From the NCBI GenBank assembly GCA_003719395.1, contig RHMC01000001.1:109496-173495 (forward strand): a DNA stretch of 64,000 nucleotides. Reading direction: 5' to 3'. The notes below the pieces were generated by a model. It did not search any database. It saw only the letters and a list, made by a program, of their open reading frames with translations, and was not told the origin of the DNA. This DNA is from Streptomyces altiplanensis. GTDB lineage: Bacteria; Actinomycetota; Actinomycetes; Streptomycetales; Streptomycetaceae. A program made the position numbers and the translations under genes. Below, piece after piece: positions 1-12,671 of the stretch (the first letter of the stretch is position 1; every line of letters begins with the position of its first letter).

Positions 1-180
1 GGTTCTCTTCGGCATGCCGGCCGGGTACGCCGCCGCCCTCGGCCGCCTTCCGCAGCCGGGGCGGCCGGGTGGCGTACTTCCCGCTGCCTGGCCGGGGCCC
101 CGTACTCACCCCTCCCGTCGGTCCCCGGACTCGTCCCGTGCCCCATGCGCCTCGGCCGTAACAGCGCTCCCGCGGCGGGC
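1..180. other. Left-edge intergenic stretch
   Basis: GC-rich sequence downstream of the leftward endonuclease-like gene. Open frames run through it on both strands, but none has a ribosome site or a recognisable protein. I see no gene here. Confidence 0.4.
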
Positions 181-882
181 TCAGCCGGCGCTTCCCTCCC
201 CCGGGCCGTCCCGCAGTCCGTCCCGCAGCGCGTCCGCGCCGCGCCGGTCGAGTGAGACCCGTACCAGCGCCGCCGCCAGCGGGGCGTGCTCTCCCTCGCC
301 GACGAGCCGGGACAGCTCGGCCGGGTCGGCCGGGAGACCGAGGTGTTCCGCGCCCTGGAGGACCTTCCCGTCCAGGTACGGCGCGACCCGGGGCCACACC
401 GCCTGCGCTTCCCGCAGAAAGATGTCCGCGCCGGCGGGCCCGATCCCCGGCACCTCCCGCAGCAGGCTCCGCAACGCCTCCGCGTCGCCGTCGGCGGCCT
501 CGCACATGCGGCGCAGGTCGCCGCCGTACCTGTCGAGCACCAGCCGCGCCCCTTCACCGAGCTGGGTGGCGGTCCGTTCGTCGTAGCGGCGGTAGCCGCC
601 CGCGCGAGTGCCGTCGACGCGCTGCTGCTCACGTGCGGCCTCCATGCGGCGCGCGTCGCGCAGCCCCGCGTCGTGGAGCGCGCGGGCGGCCGCCACGGCG
701 GTGGAGGCCCGGATCCGGGCGCTCAGCAGGCAGGACAGGACGAGGAGGCGGTAGAGCGGCTGCGGGGTGTCGCGCAGCCGGATGCCCGCCTCGGCGGCGT
801 ACGTCCGTCCGTACGCGTCGAGGAGTGCTCGCACCGTGCGCTCGTCCTGGGAACGGTCGCGGGTCCGGGCCCCGGAGGTCAT
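181..882 (-). CDS. Endonuclease III-like HhH-GPD protein
   Basis: A 233-residue protein of the helix-hairpin-helix DNA glycosylase/endonuclease III superfamily, expected to act in base-excision repair. The HhH hairpin is EVPGIGPAGADIFLRE at about residues 143-158, followed by a conserved YLDGK segment. The Cys cluster that binds iron-sulphur in classical Nth is absent, and the catalytic lysine of the hairpin (GRKTA in Nth) is replaced, so it belongs to the short actinobacterial subgroup; glycosylase/lyase activity is uncertain. The ATG at 882 overlaps the stop of the DUF3140 gene by four bases (ATGA), so the two are probably translationally coupled. The frame is intact. Confidence 0.75.
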   Translation of the reverse strand: MTSGARTRDRSQDERTVRALLDAYGRTYAAEAGIRLRDTPQPLYRLLVLSCLLSARIRASTAVAAARALHDAGLRDARRMEAAREQQRVDGTRAGGYRRYDERTATQLGEGARLVLDRYGGDLRRMCEAADGDAEALRSLLREVPGIGPAGADIFLREAQAVWPRVAPYLDGKVLQGAEHLGLPADPAELSRLVGEGEHAPLAAALVRVSLDRRGADALRDGLRDGPGEGSAG

Positions 883-1220
883 GCCGGCTTGAGCGGGTCG
901 TGCCCCAGCCGCATCAGCCGGTACCGCCAGGCCTGATCACCGGCCGTCGGCTCCAGGTCCTCGCGGCGCTGCGCGGTGACGGTGTCCACCACCTGCCGCA
1001 TGACCGCGATGTCACCGTCGGTCAGGTCCGTGCGCCGCTTGCTCAGGATCGAGAGCACGTGCCGTCCCGCCTCGGTCCCGGCGTGCTCGGGCAGCGGCTC
1101 GGCGTTCTCGTCCGCGTCGCTGGTCCGGAGCCAGGTGGCCAGTTCCTGTGACGTCATGTTCACCACACGGTGGAATTCGTCCCAGAGCGTTTCGAGTTCC
1201 GGGGCGGTGAGGTCGTCCAT
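879..1220 (-). CDS. DUF3140 family protein
   Basis: A 113-residue soluble protein of the actinobacterial DUF3140 family, function unknown. The start at 1220 (MDDLTAPELETLWDEFHRVV) fits the family N-terminus and is preferred to longer in-frame readings that lack coding character. It is highly charged with two helical segments and a conserved C-terminal WRYRLMRLGHDP. It is coupled by an ATGA overlap to the downstream endonuclease III-like gene, hinting at a nucleic-acid-related or stress role; that is inference only. Confidence 0.7.
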   Translation of the reverse strand: MDDLTAPELETLWDEFHRVVNMTSQELATWLRTSDADENAEPLPEHAGTEAGRHVLSILSKRRTDLTDGDIAVMRQVVDTVTAQRREDLEPTAGDQAWRYRLMRLGHDPLKPA

Positions 1221-1375
1221 GGTGTGCCTTCCGGGCGGTTCGGAGGTGGTTGCCGTGTACGTCGGATGTGCATCGGGCGGCATGATCTGGACCACCGCGA
1301 TCCCGTCCGCAGTACCCCGCCCGCCGTGACCCGAAACAGCCCATGGGGGGAGGAACCAGGCACCTCGGCGGGGTC

Positions 1376-1827
1376 TCAGCGCGTGAAGACCGCGTCCAGG
1401 TAGACCCACGCGCCCTCGTGGCGGGCGAAGCGGCTCTGCTCGTGAAGGTCGCCCGGCTCGCCCTGGTGGATGTAGTGGGCGCGGAAGGTGACCGTTCCCG
1501 TGGTGTGGAAGGCGCTGCCTTCCGTGGTCGCCAGGATGTCCAGGCCCTGCCAGCGCATGTCCGCGTCGAGGTCGAGGATCCGCGGCCTGGTGCCGGGGTG
1601 CCACGAGCGCAGCAGGTACGCCGCGTCCTGGACGGCGAAGGCGCTGTAGCGGGAGCGCATGAGGAGCTCGGCGGTGGGCGCGGCGGCCGCGGCGGAGTGG
1701 AAGCGTCCGCAGGCACGCGCGTAGGCGGCGGGGAGGCCGCAGGGGCAGGGCGATGCGGCGGAGAGGGGCGCGGGGAGGGCCGGCTCCGGGGGTGGCGGCT
1801 CGTGGCGTGTGCACTGCGTCGGGACAT
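1376..1827 (-). CDS. YchJ/UPF0225-type SEC-C protein (frameshifted near start)
   Basis: Carries the UPF0225/YchJ signature: a SEC-C-like zinc motif CPCG...ACGRFH followed by MRSRYSAF and a cystatin/NTF2-like C-terminal half ending WVYLDAVFTR. The exact biochemical role is unknown. The C-terminal frame has no start codon upstream of CPCG. The likely start, ATG at 1827 (MSRRSAH, typical of the family), lies in another frame, so a one-base shift is needed between about 1750 and 1825. Family assignment is firm, the start is inferred. Confidence 0.65.
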
Positions 1828-1870
1828 GTCCCCATTGTGCCTGCGCCCGGCGGGGCCCTTTCGCGCTGCT

Positions 1871-1936
1871 GATGCGGGGTGCCGGACGGCCGATGCGGGG
1901 CGATGCGGGGCACCGGACCGCCGATGCGGGGCGCCG
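1871..1936. repeat. Imperfect tandem repeat, about 21 bp unit
   Basis: The word gatgcgggg recurs at 1871, 1892, 1902 and 1923, embedded in a roughly 21-bp unit (gatgcggggYgccggacSg). It lies between the NACHT gene stop and the presumed start of the YchJ-type gene and is probably non-coding. Confidence 0.6.
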
Positions 1937-1937
1937 G

Positions 1938-4900
1938 TCAGGGCGGGCCGCCGGGTGAGCCCCGGTCGTGCGCGGCGATCAGGTCGCGCAGCCGGACCAG
2001 GGTCTCCGGCTCCACGTCACGCAACTGGTGCTCGTTCATCCGGTCCAGCACCGGACGGACGGCGGCAGCGAACCACCCGCTCGCCCGGTGCGACGCGCCG
2101 GTCCGGATCCAGAGAGCCAGGACACGGTCGAAGGCGGGCCACCCCAGGAGGGCTTCGACAGCCAGCTCCCAGTAGGCCCGGAGATCGTCGCCGTCCTCGC
2201 CGGTGGCACCCGACTCCAGTGCCGCCGACGCGGACCGCACCACCAGTTCCAGCATGGAGGGGTCGAGGATCTCCAGGGTCAGCGCGCCCAGCACGCTCTT
2301 CACCACGGACGCCGGCAATCGGGTGGCGTCCTGGGCCAGTTGCCCCAGGACCAGCCGGGCCGCGCGGTCCCGGGTGTCGTGATCGAGACGGGAGAACGGC
2401 TCCAGGAACGCCGCGCAGTGCTCGTACAGGGCGGCCAGGTTGCCGCCCGGGGCTCCGAGACCGCCGGCCAGCCACAGGTCCGTCAGGCTGTGCGCGACCG
2501 AAGTGGCGATGCCCCCGGGCGTACCGAAGAACGTGGTCACGGCGGACCCCATCCGGCGGAAGACGGGGTCCACGGCGTGCAGGACGACCGCGTCGTTGGT
2601 CCCGCCGGACACCGCCATCTTGTGCCGGATCTGGCCCGGGTACGAGCGGGACCAGCAGACCCGGCCGGCGCGGTCCGCGTGGCCCGGCGGACGGCCGTAC
2701 AGCCAGTACGCGTCGACCGGTTCGGGAACGAGGAGATCCTCCGCCGGCCGGATGTCCAGGTCGCGCCGGTCGCCGTTCCAGATGTGGCGGAGGTCGAGGG
2801 CGATCGCGAAGTCCGTCCACTCCGGTTCGGTGAGGGCCGACCGCCACAGCAGCACGTGCCGGTGCCAGGTCCCGGCCGGGTCGGCGTCGCCGGGGAACGC
2901 TTCGCTCGCCTTGACTCCGTTCCTGACCAGCACCGTCAGCATCATGAGGTTCGCGCCGTAGAGGCCGTGCCGTGACGAGGTCGCGCGGACCGCCGGCCGG
3001 TACCCGGGGAACCGGTGCTCGGTGCGGTTGCGGTGGTCGGCCATCACGGTGAAGAGGAGTTCGCCGAGCCGCTCACGGTCCTGCGGGGCGATGTGGCGGA
3101 TCCGGGCGCCGACGAAGCGCAGCATCTGGCGTGACGACAGCGGCGCGTACGACAGCAGGACGTACAGCAGGTCGTCGTCCGTGCCCGCCCTGCCGAGGGA
3201 GAGCGCCGGGCGCTGGTCGAGCAGGCCCGCGAGCAGCTGCACGGCGAGGCGGCGGGCGGCCAGGTACTCACCGAAGGTGGCGTGCAGGAACTCGTACGTC
3301 GCCAGCCGCTGTTCGTCGCGGAGAGCCTGGGCCCGCTGGACGAAGAAGAACCGGCCGAGCGCGATCTCCGCCTGGTCGAGCGGCGCGTGGAAGCCGGTGG
3401 CGTGCGGCTCCCGGGGACGGCCGAGCAGCGCGGTCAGGTCCTGCTCCAGCTCGGTGGCGGTGATCCACTGCCGGTGCCGGTTGAGCATGCCGAAGGAGAC
3501 CAGGGAGAGCCGCTGGAGTTCCTGCTCGACGCGGCCGGCCAGTTGCTGCCCGGTCAGCGCCGGGGTGGACTTGCCGACCTCCCGGACGGCGAAGGACGCC
3601 AGCAGTTCCTCGTACAGCTCGGCCTCGTCCAGGGGTTCGTCGTCCTGGGCTCCGCACTGCAGCGCGTTCCCCGTCGCGTCGTACAGGGCGAGCATCAGCA
3701 GGAGCAGCGGCTGGGAGGCCAGGGCCTGGTGGCGGGCCGCGACGGCGGGGAGCAGGGGGCGCAGCCCGTTCGCGCTGAAGTACGGCTCGTTGAGGTGGTT
3801 CCACAGGCCGAGCCAGCGCTCGACCTGCTGCTCCCTGAAGGGTTCGAGGCGCAGCGCCACCGCGCCCTCGGGGTAGCGCGCACGGTCGGCGACGGCGGTG
3901 CGGCTGGTGACGAGCGCGAGCACGGGCCGTCCCTGGTCCGCCTCGCGCCGCTGGAAGCGGGCCACCCGTACCAGGTAGTCGGACTGGCTGACGCCGGTGG
4001 CCTGGAGCAGCTCGTCGAAACCGTCGAAGAGGAGGACAGGGACGGCCCCTTCCGCCGCCCGGATCAGCTCCGGCCAGGAGACCCGCTCGCCGGTCGTGGC
4101 GCGTACGGCGTACTCGATCTGGTCCTGTACGTCGGTGTCGGCGGGCACTTCGCGCAGGACGACCCGGACGGGCAGGAAGCCGGCCCCGGGCAGCCGGGCC
4201 GCGAGGATCTTGGTCAGTACGGACTTCCCCGCGCCCGGCTGGCCGAGGACGACCAGGGGAGCGGTGGTGGAGGCGACCGTGGTGAGGGCGCCCGCGAGGT
4301 ACTCGGTGAGGTCGGACCGTACGGGCACCGCGTCCCACCACTCCTCTTCGGCAGGCCCGTGGGGATCCCCGGTCACGGCCCGGACCCGGAAGTCCGGGTC
4401 GACGTAGCCCTCGCCGAGGGTGGGCAGGTAGACGCCGTCGGCGCGTCCCCCTCGGCCAGGATCGGGCGGGGCAGGGCCGCCCGGTAGCCGGTCGGCGAGG
4501 GCGGCGGCGACGTGGGTGAGCGGGCGCGGCGGGGTCAGACCCGCCAGAGCGGTCTCGATGCCGGTGAGCGCCTGGCGGATGCCGGCGCGGGTGGCCTGGT
4601 GCTCGGTCTGGCCGGACCAGAATCCGAACTCCGGCACCTCCATCGCCAGTTGGGCGTACAGGCCCTGATACCGCTCGATCGCCGCCGGATTCAGCCTGTC
4701 GGCCAGCGCCTCCAGGGTCGCGCGCCGCTGCGCCCCGTCCAGGCGGTCCCATACGGCGAGCCCGGTGATGAAGCGGTGCAGCCGGTCGGTGAGGCCCGTG
4801 TACCAGTACCGGAGTGCGCCGAGGACCTGTTCGTAGGGCTGGTGCGGGGCGGGCTGCGGGATGGCGGTCGCGGCCAGCTCGCGCACGAAGCCGTGCCCGC

Positions 4901-5275
4901 TGTCCGGCCCACCCGCGAGGCCGGCCTGCTCACGCCGCGTCAGCTGCAACTCGCTCAATTCAAAAGGGAGTTCCAGATCTCCGAGTGCTTCGAAGTACGC
5001 CGTGACCACGAGCACCGCGTGCGCCGCCGCGATCCGTTCCGTACGTTCCGCCCGCTCCGCGGACCCCTGCCGCTCGCGCAGCCCGTCGTCAGGTCGCGCC
5101 CGAGCCTGAGCACTCCGCCCCGCGCCTCGAACAGGTTGAGCACCACGCTGCTCGCCCCGCCCGTCGCCATCGACAACGCCCCGCCGAGCGCCCGGTCGGC
5201 CGCCGCCAGGGCGGCGCTGTCGCCGCCGAGAATCGCCACCGCGTCGCTGTAACTGAGAAGTCGTCGCCCCCGCAC
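1938..5275 (-). CDS. NACHT-domain STAND NTPase (one frameshift)
   Basis: A large protein of about 1112 residues. The order is: an N-terminal helical region starting RRLLSYSDAVAILGGDS, as in other Streptomyces NACHT proteins; the NACHT NTPase with Walker A GQPGAGKSVLTK (near residue 340) and Walker B VPVLLFDGFDELL; a helical NACHT-associated region; and a long C-terminal part without obvious LRR or TPR repeats. STAND NTPases couple ligand sensing to oligomerisation, and several bacterial NACHT proteins are antiphage effectors; that role here is inference. The GTG at 5275 gives the family N-terminus, then a base is missing near 5088 (ACGACGGGCTG), moving into the long frame. It lies 25 bp downstream of the amino-acid ABC operon. 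Confidence 0.75.
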
Positions 5276-5300
5276 CGTTCCGGTCTATCACCAGAAGCGG

Positions 5301-6061
5301 TCACAGACGTCCGGCTTCGACGATCCGCCGCAGAAACTGCCGCGTGCGTTCCTCCTGCGGGTCGCCGAAGATCTGCTCCGGCGTGCCGCGTTCCCGCACC
5401 ACTCCCCCGTCCAGGAAGCAGACCTGGTCGGCGACTTCGCGCGCGAAGCCCATCTCGTGGGTGGCGAGGACCATCGTCATGCCGTCGCCCTTGAGGTCCC
5501 GTACGACATTGAGCACCTCGCCCACCAGCTCCGGGTCGAGCGCAGCCGTGATCTCGTCGAGCAGGAGGAGCGCGGGCGTACGGCGAGGGCTCGGGCGATG
5601 GCGACGCGTTGCTGCTGGCCGCCGCTGAGGCGGTCCGGGTAGGCGCCTGCCTTGTCGGCGAGGCCGAGGCGTTCCAGAAGGTCACGCGCCTGCTGGGCCG
5701 CCCGGGCGCGCGGTGTGCCGTGAACGCGGTGCGGGGCGAGCGTGATGTTCTCCAGCACGGTCATGTGCGGGAAGAGGTTGTACGCCTGGAAGACGACGCC
5801 GATACGGCGGCGTACGGCGTCCGCGTCGACCCTCGGGTCGGTGATGTCCTCGCCGTCGAGGAGGATCGCGCCGTCGTCGATCTCCTCCAGGAGGTTCGAG
5901 CAGCGCAGGAGCGTCGACTTGCCGGATCCCGAGGCGCCGATGAGGGCGGTGACGGTGTGCGGGGCGACGTCGAGGTTCACGTCGCGCAGGACGACGCCGT
6001 CGCGTCCGAAGGTCTTGCGTACGTTCTCCAGTCGCAGCACCGGCGCAGTGGTGGTGGTCAT
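5301..6061 (-). CDS. Polar amino-acid ABC transporter ATPase (frameshifted)
   Basis: ATP-binding subunit of a PAAT-type importer (GlnQ/HisP/GluA group). Visible are Walker A GASGSGKST, the Q-loop VVFQAYNLFPHM, the signature LSGGQQQR, and after the shift the H-loop ATHEMGFAREVAD and the family C-terminus. A base is missing near 5574: after RALAVRP the frame is lost, and coding resumes with the helix GEVLNVVRDLKGDGM. The gene overlaps the permease gene by four bases (ATGA at 6058-6061), forming a binding protein-permease-ATPase operon. If the shift is real, Walker B is destroyed and the importer would be dead. Confidence 0.85.
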
Positions 6062-6960
6062 GTCGTGCCTCCCTGGGCGCGCTGCCGGTCCATGCGGGCC
6101 GTCACCCAGTCGGTGAGGCGCGTCATCGGGATGGTCAGCGCGACGAAGACGAGGCCCGCGACGACGTACGGCGTGTAGTTGAAGTCCTTGCTGGCGATGA
6201 TCTGCGCCGCGTACACGGCGTCGACGGCGCCCGCGATCGAGACGAGGCCGGTGTCCTTCTGGAGCGACACCAGGTCGTTGAGCAGCGGCGGCACCACCCG
6301 GCGCACGGCCTGGGGCAGCACCACGAAGCGCAGCGCCTGGCCGCTGGAGAGGCCGAGCGAGCGGGCCGCCGCGCGCTGGGAGGGGTGGACGGACTCGATG
6401 CCGGCCCGGAAGACCTCGGCGACGTACGCCGAGTAGGTCAGCGTGAGCGCCGCGCCGCCGAGCAGCACGGGGTCGGTGGTGACACCGGCCAGGCGCAGGG
6501 CGGGTACGCCGAAGACCACCAGCAGGAGGCAGATGATCAGCGGCAGGCCGCGGAAGAAGTCGGTGTACGCCGCCGCCAGGGCGCGCAGCGGGAAGAACAC
6601 CGGCCCGCGCAGGGTGCGGGCCACGGCGAGGAGCATGCCGATGACGAGGACGGCGGCGCCGCAGACGACGAGCAGCCGCAGGTTGAGCCAGAGGCCGTCG
6701 ACGACCTCGGGCAGCGCCGCGCGGGCGTACTCGGCGCTGAAGAAGGTCTCGCGCGTACGCGGCCAGCCCGGTGAGCCGGTGACGACGAGGTAGAGGACCG
6801 CGGCCGTGAGCAGGGTGCTCAGCGCGGCGACGGCGGTGGCGCGACGGGCGCGGGCGCGCTTGTGGCGCTCGCGTTCGAGGCGCCGCGCGGAGGGGACGTA
6901 CGCGTCCGCCTCCGCTGCCGTCACGGCCTTCTCCACCCCCTCCACCTTCTCTGCGGTCAC
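6058..6960 (-). CDS. Polar amino-acid ABC transporter permease
   Basis: A 300-residue HisM/GlnP-type permease (BPD_transp_1). An N-terminal charged region is followed by an early membrane helix, then a core with the characteristic YTDFFRGLPLIICLLLVV and the EAA loop SQRAAARSLGLSSGQALRFV. The GTG at 6960 overlaps the stop of the binding-protein gene (GTGA), and the 3' end overlaps the ATPase gene, so all three are co-translated. The frame is intact. Glutamate/glutamine-type specificity is suggested by family only. Confidence 0.88.
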   Translation of the reverse strand: MTAEKVEGVEKAVTAAEADAYVPSARRLERERHKRARARRATAVAALSTLLTAAVLYLVVTGSPGWPRTRETFFSAEYARAALPEVVDGLWLNLRLLVVCGAAVLVIGMLLAVARTLRGPVFFPLRALAAAYTDFFRGLPLIICLLLVVFGVPALRLAGVTTDPVLLGGAALTLTYSAYVAEVFRAGIESVHPSQRAAARSLGLSSGQALRFVVLPQAVRRVVPPLLNDLVSLQKDTGLVSIAGAVDAVYAAQIIASKDFNYTPYVVAGLVFVALTIPMTRLTDWVTARMDRQRAQGGTT

Positions 6961-7856
6961 TTGAGCACCGGGGCGTCGGCGGCGTCGGACAGCCACCGCT
7001 TCTCCAGCGCCGCGAGCGTCCCGTCCGCGCGCAGGGCGTCCACGGCGCCGGTCACGCACGACGTGAGCTCGCTGTCCTTGTCGAGTACGAGACCGAACTG
7101 CTCGGCCGCGCCCCCGGTGTTCTCCAGCTGGCCGACGACCTTCGCTTCGGGAACCTCGGCCGAGATGATGTAGAAGGCGGTGGGGAGGTCGAGGACGATC
7201 GCTTCGACCTGGCCGTTCTTGAGCGCGGTCTTGGCGAAGTCGTTCTTCTGGAAGACGGCGGGCCGCTGCTCGGGCTTGATGACGTCGCCGATGACGTCGA
7301 GGCTCGTGGAGCCGACCTGCGCGCCGAGCTTGACGTCCTTGAGCCCGGCCAGGGACGTGATCTTCGCGGCCTTGGAGGACTTGAGCGCGATGACGGCCTG
7401 GCGGACGTCGTAGTAGCCGGAGGAGAAGGAGACGGCCTTCTTGCGACTGTCGCTGATGGAGATCTGGTTGAGGTCGAAGTCGAACTTCTTCTCGCCGGGC
7501 GCGAAGGCGGTGTTGAACGGCACGGTCTGCCAGACCACCCGGTCCTTGCCGTAGCCGAGCTTCTCCGCCACGGCGTACGCGACCGCCGACTCGAACCCCT
7601 TGCCGTTGGCCGGGTCGTCGTCCTCGAACCACGGTGCGTACGCGGGCTTGTCGGTGCCGACGGTCAGCTTGCCGGGTACCTCGGTGACCAGTTCGCCGGG
7701 CACGCAGCTCGCCCCGGCGCCGGGCGCGGCGGCCGGGGTCTCGGGCTGCGGGGCGCAGCCGGTGACGGCCGCGACGGCAGCGGCGGTGAGGGCGACGAGC
7801 ATCGCGAACGGTGCGAGGGCGGTCGTGCGGCGGCGGGGCTCGCTGGCAGGGCGCAT
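6957..7856 (-). CDS. Amino-acid ABC transporter substrate-binding lipoprotein
   Basis: A 299-residue extracellular binding protein (SBP_bac_3). The start MRPASEPRRR at 7856 gives a lipoprotein signal with lipobox AVTGC. The mature part has the family's LTVGTDKPAYAPWF start, the FDLNQISISDSRKKAVSFS segment and an EKRWL C-terminal helix. It delivers a polar amino acid to the permease encoded next. A longer reading from 7934 lacks a signal-like start. The frame is intact. Confidence 0.88.
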   Translation of the reverse strand: MRPASEPRRRTTALAPFAMLVALTAAAVAAVTGCAPQPETPAAAPGAGASCVPGELVTEVPGKLTVGTDKPAYAPWFEDDDPANGKGFESAVAYAVAEKLGYGKDRVVWQTVPFNTAFAPGEKKFDFDLNQISISDSRKKAVSFSSGYYDVRQAVIALKSSKAAKITSLAGLKDVKLGAQVGSTSLDVIGDVIKPEQRPAVFQKNDFAKTALKNGQVEAIVLDLPTAFYIISAEVPEAKVVGQLENTGGAAEQFGLVLDKDSELTSCVTGAVDALRADGTLAALEKRWLSDAADAPVLK

Positions 7857-7965
7857 GGCGGGAGCGTGGCAGCGGACGAGGGCGTCTGTCCACGTCAAAA
7901 GGGGAAACGTCCGCATCCTGGAACATGCCCGCAACGGTGTTGCGGGGGTGTGAATTCCGGCCGGT

Positions 7966-8957
7966 TCAGGCGCCCGGTGCGAAGCGCTCGCGGTAGGCGC
8001 TGGGCGTGAGCCCGGTGCGGCGGCGGAGCTGGGCGCGGAGGTTGGCGGCCGTACCGAGGCCGCTCGCCCGGGCCACGGACTCGACGGCGGGATCGCCGCG
8101 TTCCATCAGGCGGCAGGCCAGCGCGACGCGCTCGGCGGTGAGCCAGGCCAGGGGCGTGGTGCCGAGCTGGGAGCGGAACCTGCGGTGGAGCGTGGCCGGG
8201 CTGACGGCCGCGTGCGCGGCGAGCGCGGCGACGGTCAGCGGCGTGCCGAGGCGTTCCCTGGCCCATTCCAGGAGCGGGCCGAGCGAGGTGCCGGTGGAAG
8301 CGGCGGCGGAGGGGACCGGGTGCTCGACGAACTGGCGCTGGCCGCCGTCGCGGTGGATGGCGAAGACGAGGCGGCGGCTGACCGAGACGGCGGCCTCCAC
8401 GCCGTGGTCGCGGCGTACCAGGTGCAGCCCGAGGTCGAGGGCGCCGCGCTGCCGGCGGCGGTCAGGATGTCGCCGTCGTCGACGAACAGCACGTCCGGTT
8501 CGAGCCGGACGGCGGGGAAGCGCGCCCGGAAGGTGTCCGCCCACTGCCAGTGCGCGGTGGCGCGGCGCCCGTCGAGTACGCCCGCCTCGGCCATGGTGAA
8601 GGCGCCGCTGCAGAAGCCCACCAGCCGGGCGCCCCGCGCGTGCGCCCGCCGGACGGCGTCGAGCACCTCCGGGCGGCGCGGCACGTCGGTGTCCGGCCGG
8701 TTGGGCACGATCAGGGTGTCCGCGGTGTCGGTCGCCGCCAGGTCCGCGACTCCGGTGAGCGTGAAGAACCCGTCCCTCATGAGGGTGCGGGGCTCGGGGG
8801 AACAGAGGGCGAAGTCGTAGAGGTCGCGGCCGAGTTCGGGCCTGCGCAGGCCGAAGACCTCGGTGGCGCAGCCGAGTTCGAAGGGGTTGGAGTTCTCGTC
8901 GACGATCACGACGACGCGGTGGAGGCGGGGCGGGGTGTGCGAGTTTCCTTGCGGCAT
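7966..8957 (-). CDS. GlxA-like AraC-family regulator with DJ-1/PfpI domain (frameshifted)
   Basis: The N-terminal half is an amidotransferase-like DJ-1/PfpI domain (VVVIVDENSNPFELG, the elbow GFCSGAFTMAEAG, AHWQWADTF). The C-terminal half is an AraC double HTH (AAHAAVSPATLHRRFRSQLG and a second helix pair ending AYRERF). These GlxA-type proteins are transcription regulators. The halves lie in different frames; one base is missing near 8445, where SAGALDLGLHLVRRDHG is expected. It is divergent from the cupin gene at 9010 with a 52-bp spacer, so that cupin is a likely target. Confidence 0.82.
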
Positions 8958-9009
8958 GTGCGATTCCTAGCACTCGCGGTGGCCCGGCGCCAGGGACGAC
9001 GATGAAGCC

Positions 9010-9432
9010 ATGACTACGAACGAACCGCGCGAGCGGCAGGAATCCCCCGTCGCGCTCGCCGACGCCCTCGGCTCCTTCGACGCGCTGTGGAGTCCGCGCA
9101 TCGTGACGCGCGTCAACGACTACGACGTACGCGTGGCGAAGGTCGCGGGGGAACACGTCTGGCACGTGCACGAGGACACGGACGAGTTCTTCCAGGTACT
9201 GGACGGCGAGCTGACGATCGCGCTGCGGGACCGGGAGGACGACGACGGGGAGCGGTCCGTGGTCCTGCCCACCGGGTCGGTGTACGTCGTGCCGCGCGGC
9301 ACCTGGCACAAGCCGTCGGCGGCGGCCGGCGCGTCGCTTCTGCTGTTCGAACCGACGGGTACGTCCTCGGTGGGCGACCGCCACGACCCCGTCCCGACGC
9401 ACGTGGACGCGACCACCGGCCACGCGCTCTGA
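9010..9432 (+). CDS. Small cupin-domain protein
   Basis: A 140-residue single-domain cupin. The metal-binding first motif is HVWHVHEDTDEFFQVLDGEL with the second around GSVYVVPRGTWHKP, giving the usual His/His/Glu/His set. Proteins of this type are often uncharacterised isomerases, dioxygenases or sugar-binding proteins; no substrate can be assigned. It is divergently transcribed from the GlxA-like regulator, suggesting joint control. The frame is intact. Confidence 0.8.
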   Translation: MTTNEPRERQESPVALADALGSFDALWSPRIVTRVNDYDVRVAKVAGEHVWHVHEDTDEFFQVLDGELTIALRDREDDDGERSVVLPTGSVYVVPRGTWHKPSAAAGASLLLFEPTGTSSVGDRHDPVPTHVDATTGHAL

Positions 9433-9486
9433 CGGAACCCGCCTTCCGCGTTCTCGGAGGCCGGAGACGGTCTTCAAGCGGAGGCC
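9433..9486. other. Intergenic start of a 443-bp gap
   Basis: The gap 9433-9875 separates the cupin from the MHS transporter. Its central part (9487-9729) looks coding and is listed separately; 9730-9875 holds the transporter's upstream region, with no clear palindrome or promoter box. Confidence 0.4.
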
Positions 9487-9729
9487 GTGGCGACGACGGC
9501 GGACGCGGGCGCTCGCGGGCGGTGACGGCGCGCTGTCGGTCCCGCCGGTGGCCGGCGCGTCGGCGCGGACGCGGCGGAGGCCGCCGACGAGGAGTTCTCG
9601 TCGGGGTGGTGGTCCTCGCGCCGGCTGCGGACGGCGGGCGGGGGCGTCCTCGGGGCGGCCGCGGCCGTCGCCGGGTACAACGTGACGCGCGGCGCCGGCC
9701 GCCCTTCGCGGGTTCCGCCGGGCACCTGA
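9487..9729 (+). CDS. Possible small hydrophobic protein (frameshifted)
   Basis: GTG at 9487 follows a GGAGG at 9479-9483. The last 56 codons (9559-9726) have G or C in essentially every third position and read ADEEFSSGWWSSRRLRTAGG followed by a small-residue-rich hydrophobic stretch and GYNVTR. At least two one-base shifts are needed to link the start with this end. I do not recognise a family; it could be a short membrane-anchored protein or the remnant of one. Confidence 0.3.
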
Positions 9730-9875
9730 GCGCCCCCGCGCCGCATCGGAGCCGGGGCGCCGGCCCTGTCCCGCCTCCGCGGACGGCGCCGGCCGGCGCG
9801 ACACGGGCAGATCACTCAGGTGACAGGCGGCGCACGGTACTTGTGGTGCGGCCGCCGGGTCAGCACCCTTTCCCC

Positions 9876-12420
<2,545 letters not shown>

Positions 12421-12671
12421 CCGCGCCCGCAGGCTCCCGCCACCGCGTGACCACCAGTCGTACGACGGCAAGCCGGGCACGCCGCGTGTCGTGCCGTGGG
12501 GCGACCCGGCACCGGAGTGCGGCTCGCACACGGTCGGGTACCGGACGATCGGCGCGGGCGGCGGCGCCGGCGCGGTGAAGGCGTTCCGCGTGACGCCGGT
12601 GCCGCCGGGGGGGCGGGGGTGCGGGCGGACGGCAGGAGGGCGGGCGCTGAGCGGCGGGCGCCGGGCCGTTC
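12421..12671. other. Intergenic, with an unassigned coding-like fragment
   Basis: A plus-strand frame from about 12445 to 12620 has strong G/C third-position bias and reads SYDGKPGTPRVVPWGD, then GSHTVGYRTIGAGGG. It has no start, no ribosome site and no recognised family, so it may be a gene remnant. Nothing else is evident. Confidence 0.3.

Noticed and set aside
7966..9804. Continuous 612-codon minus frame that would fuse the AraC end to sequence beyond the cupin gene
   Set aside because: Only its C-terminal third is coding; the N-terminal half of the regulator lies in another frame and the rest is antisense to the cupin.
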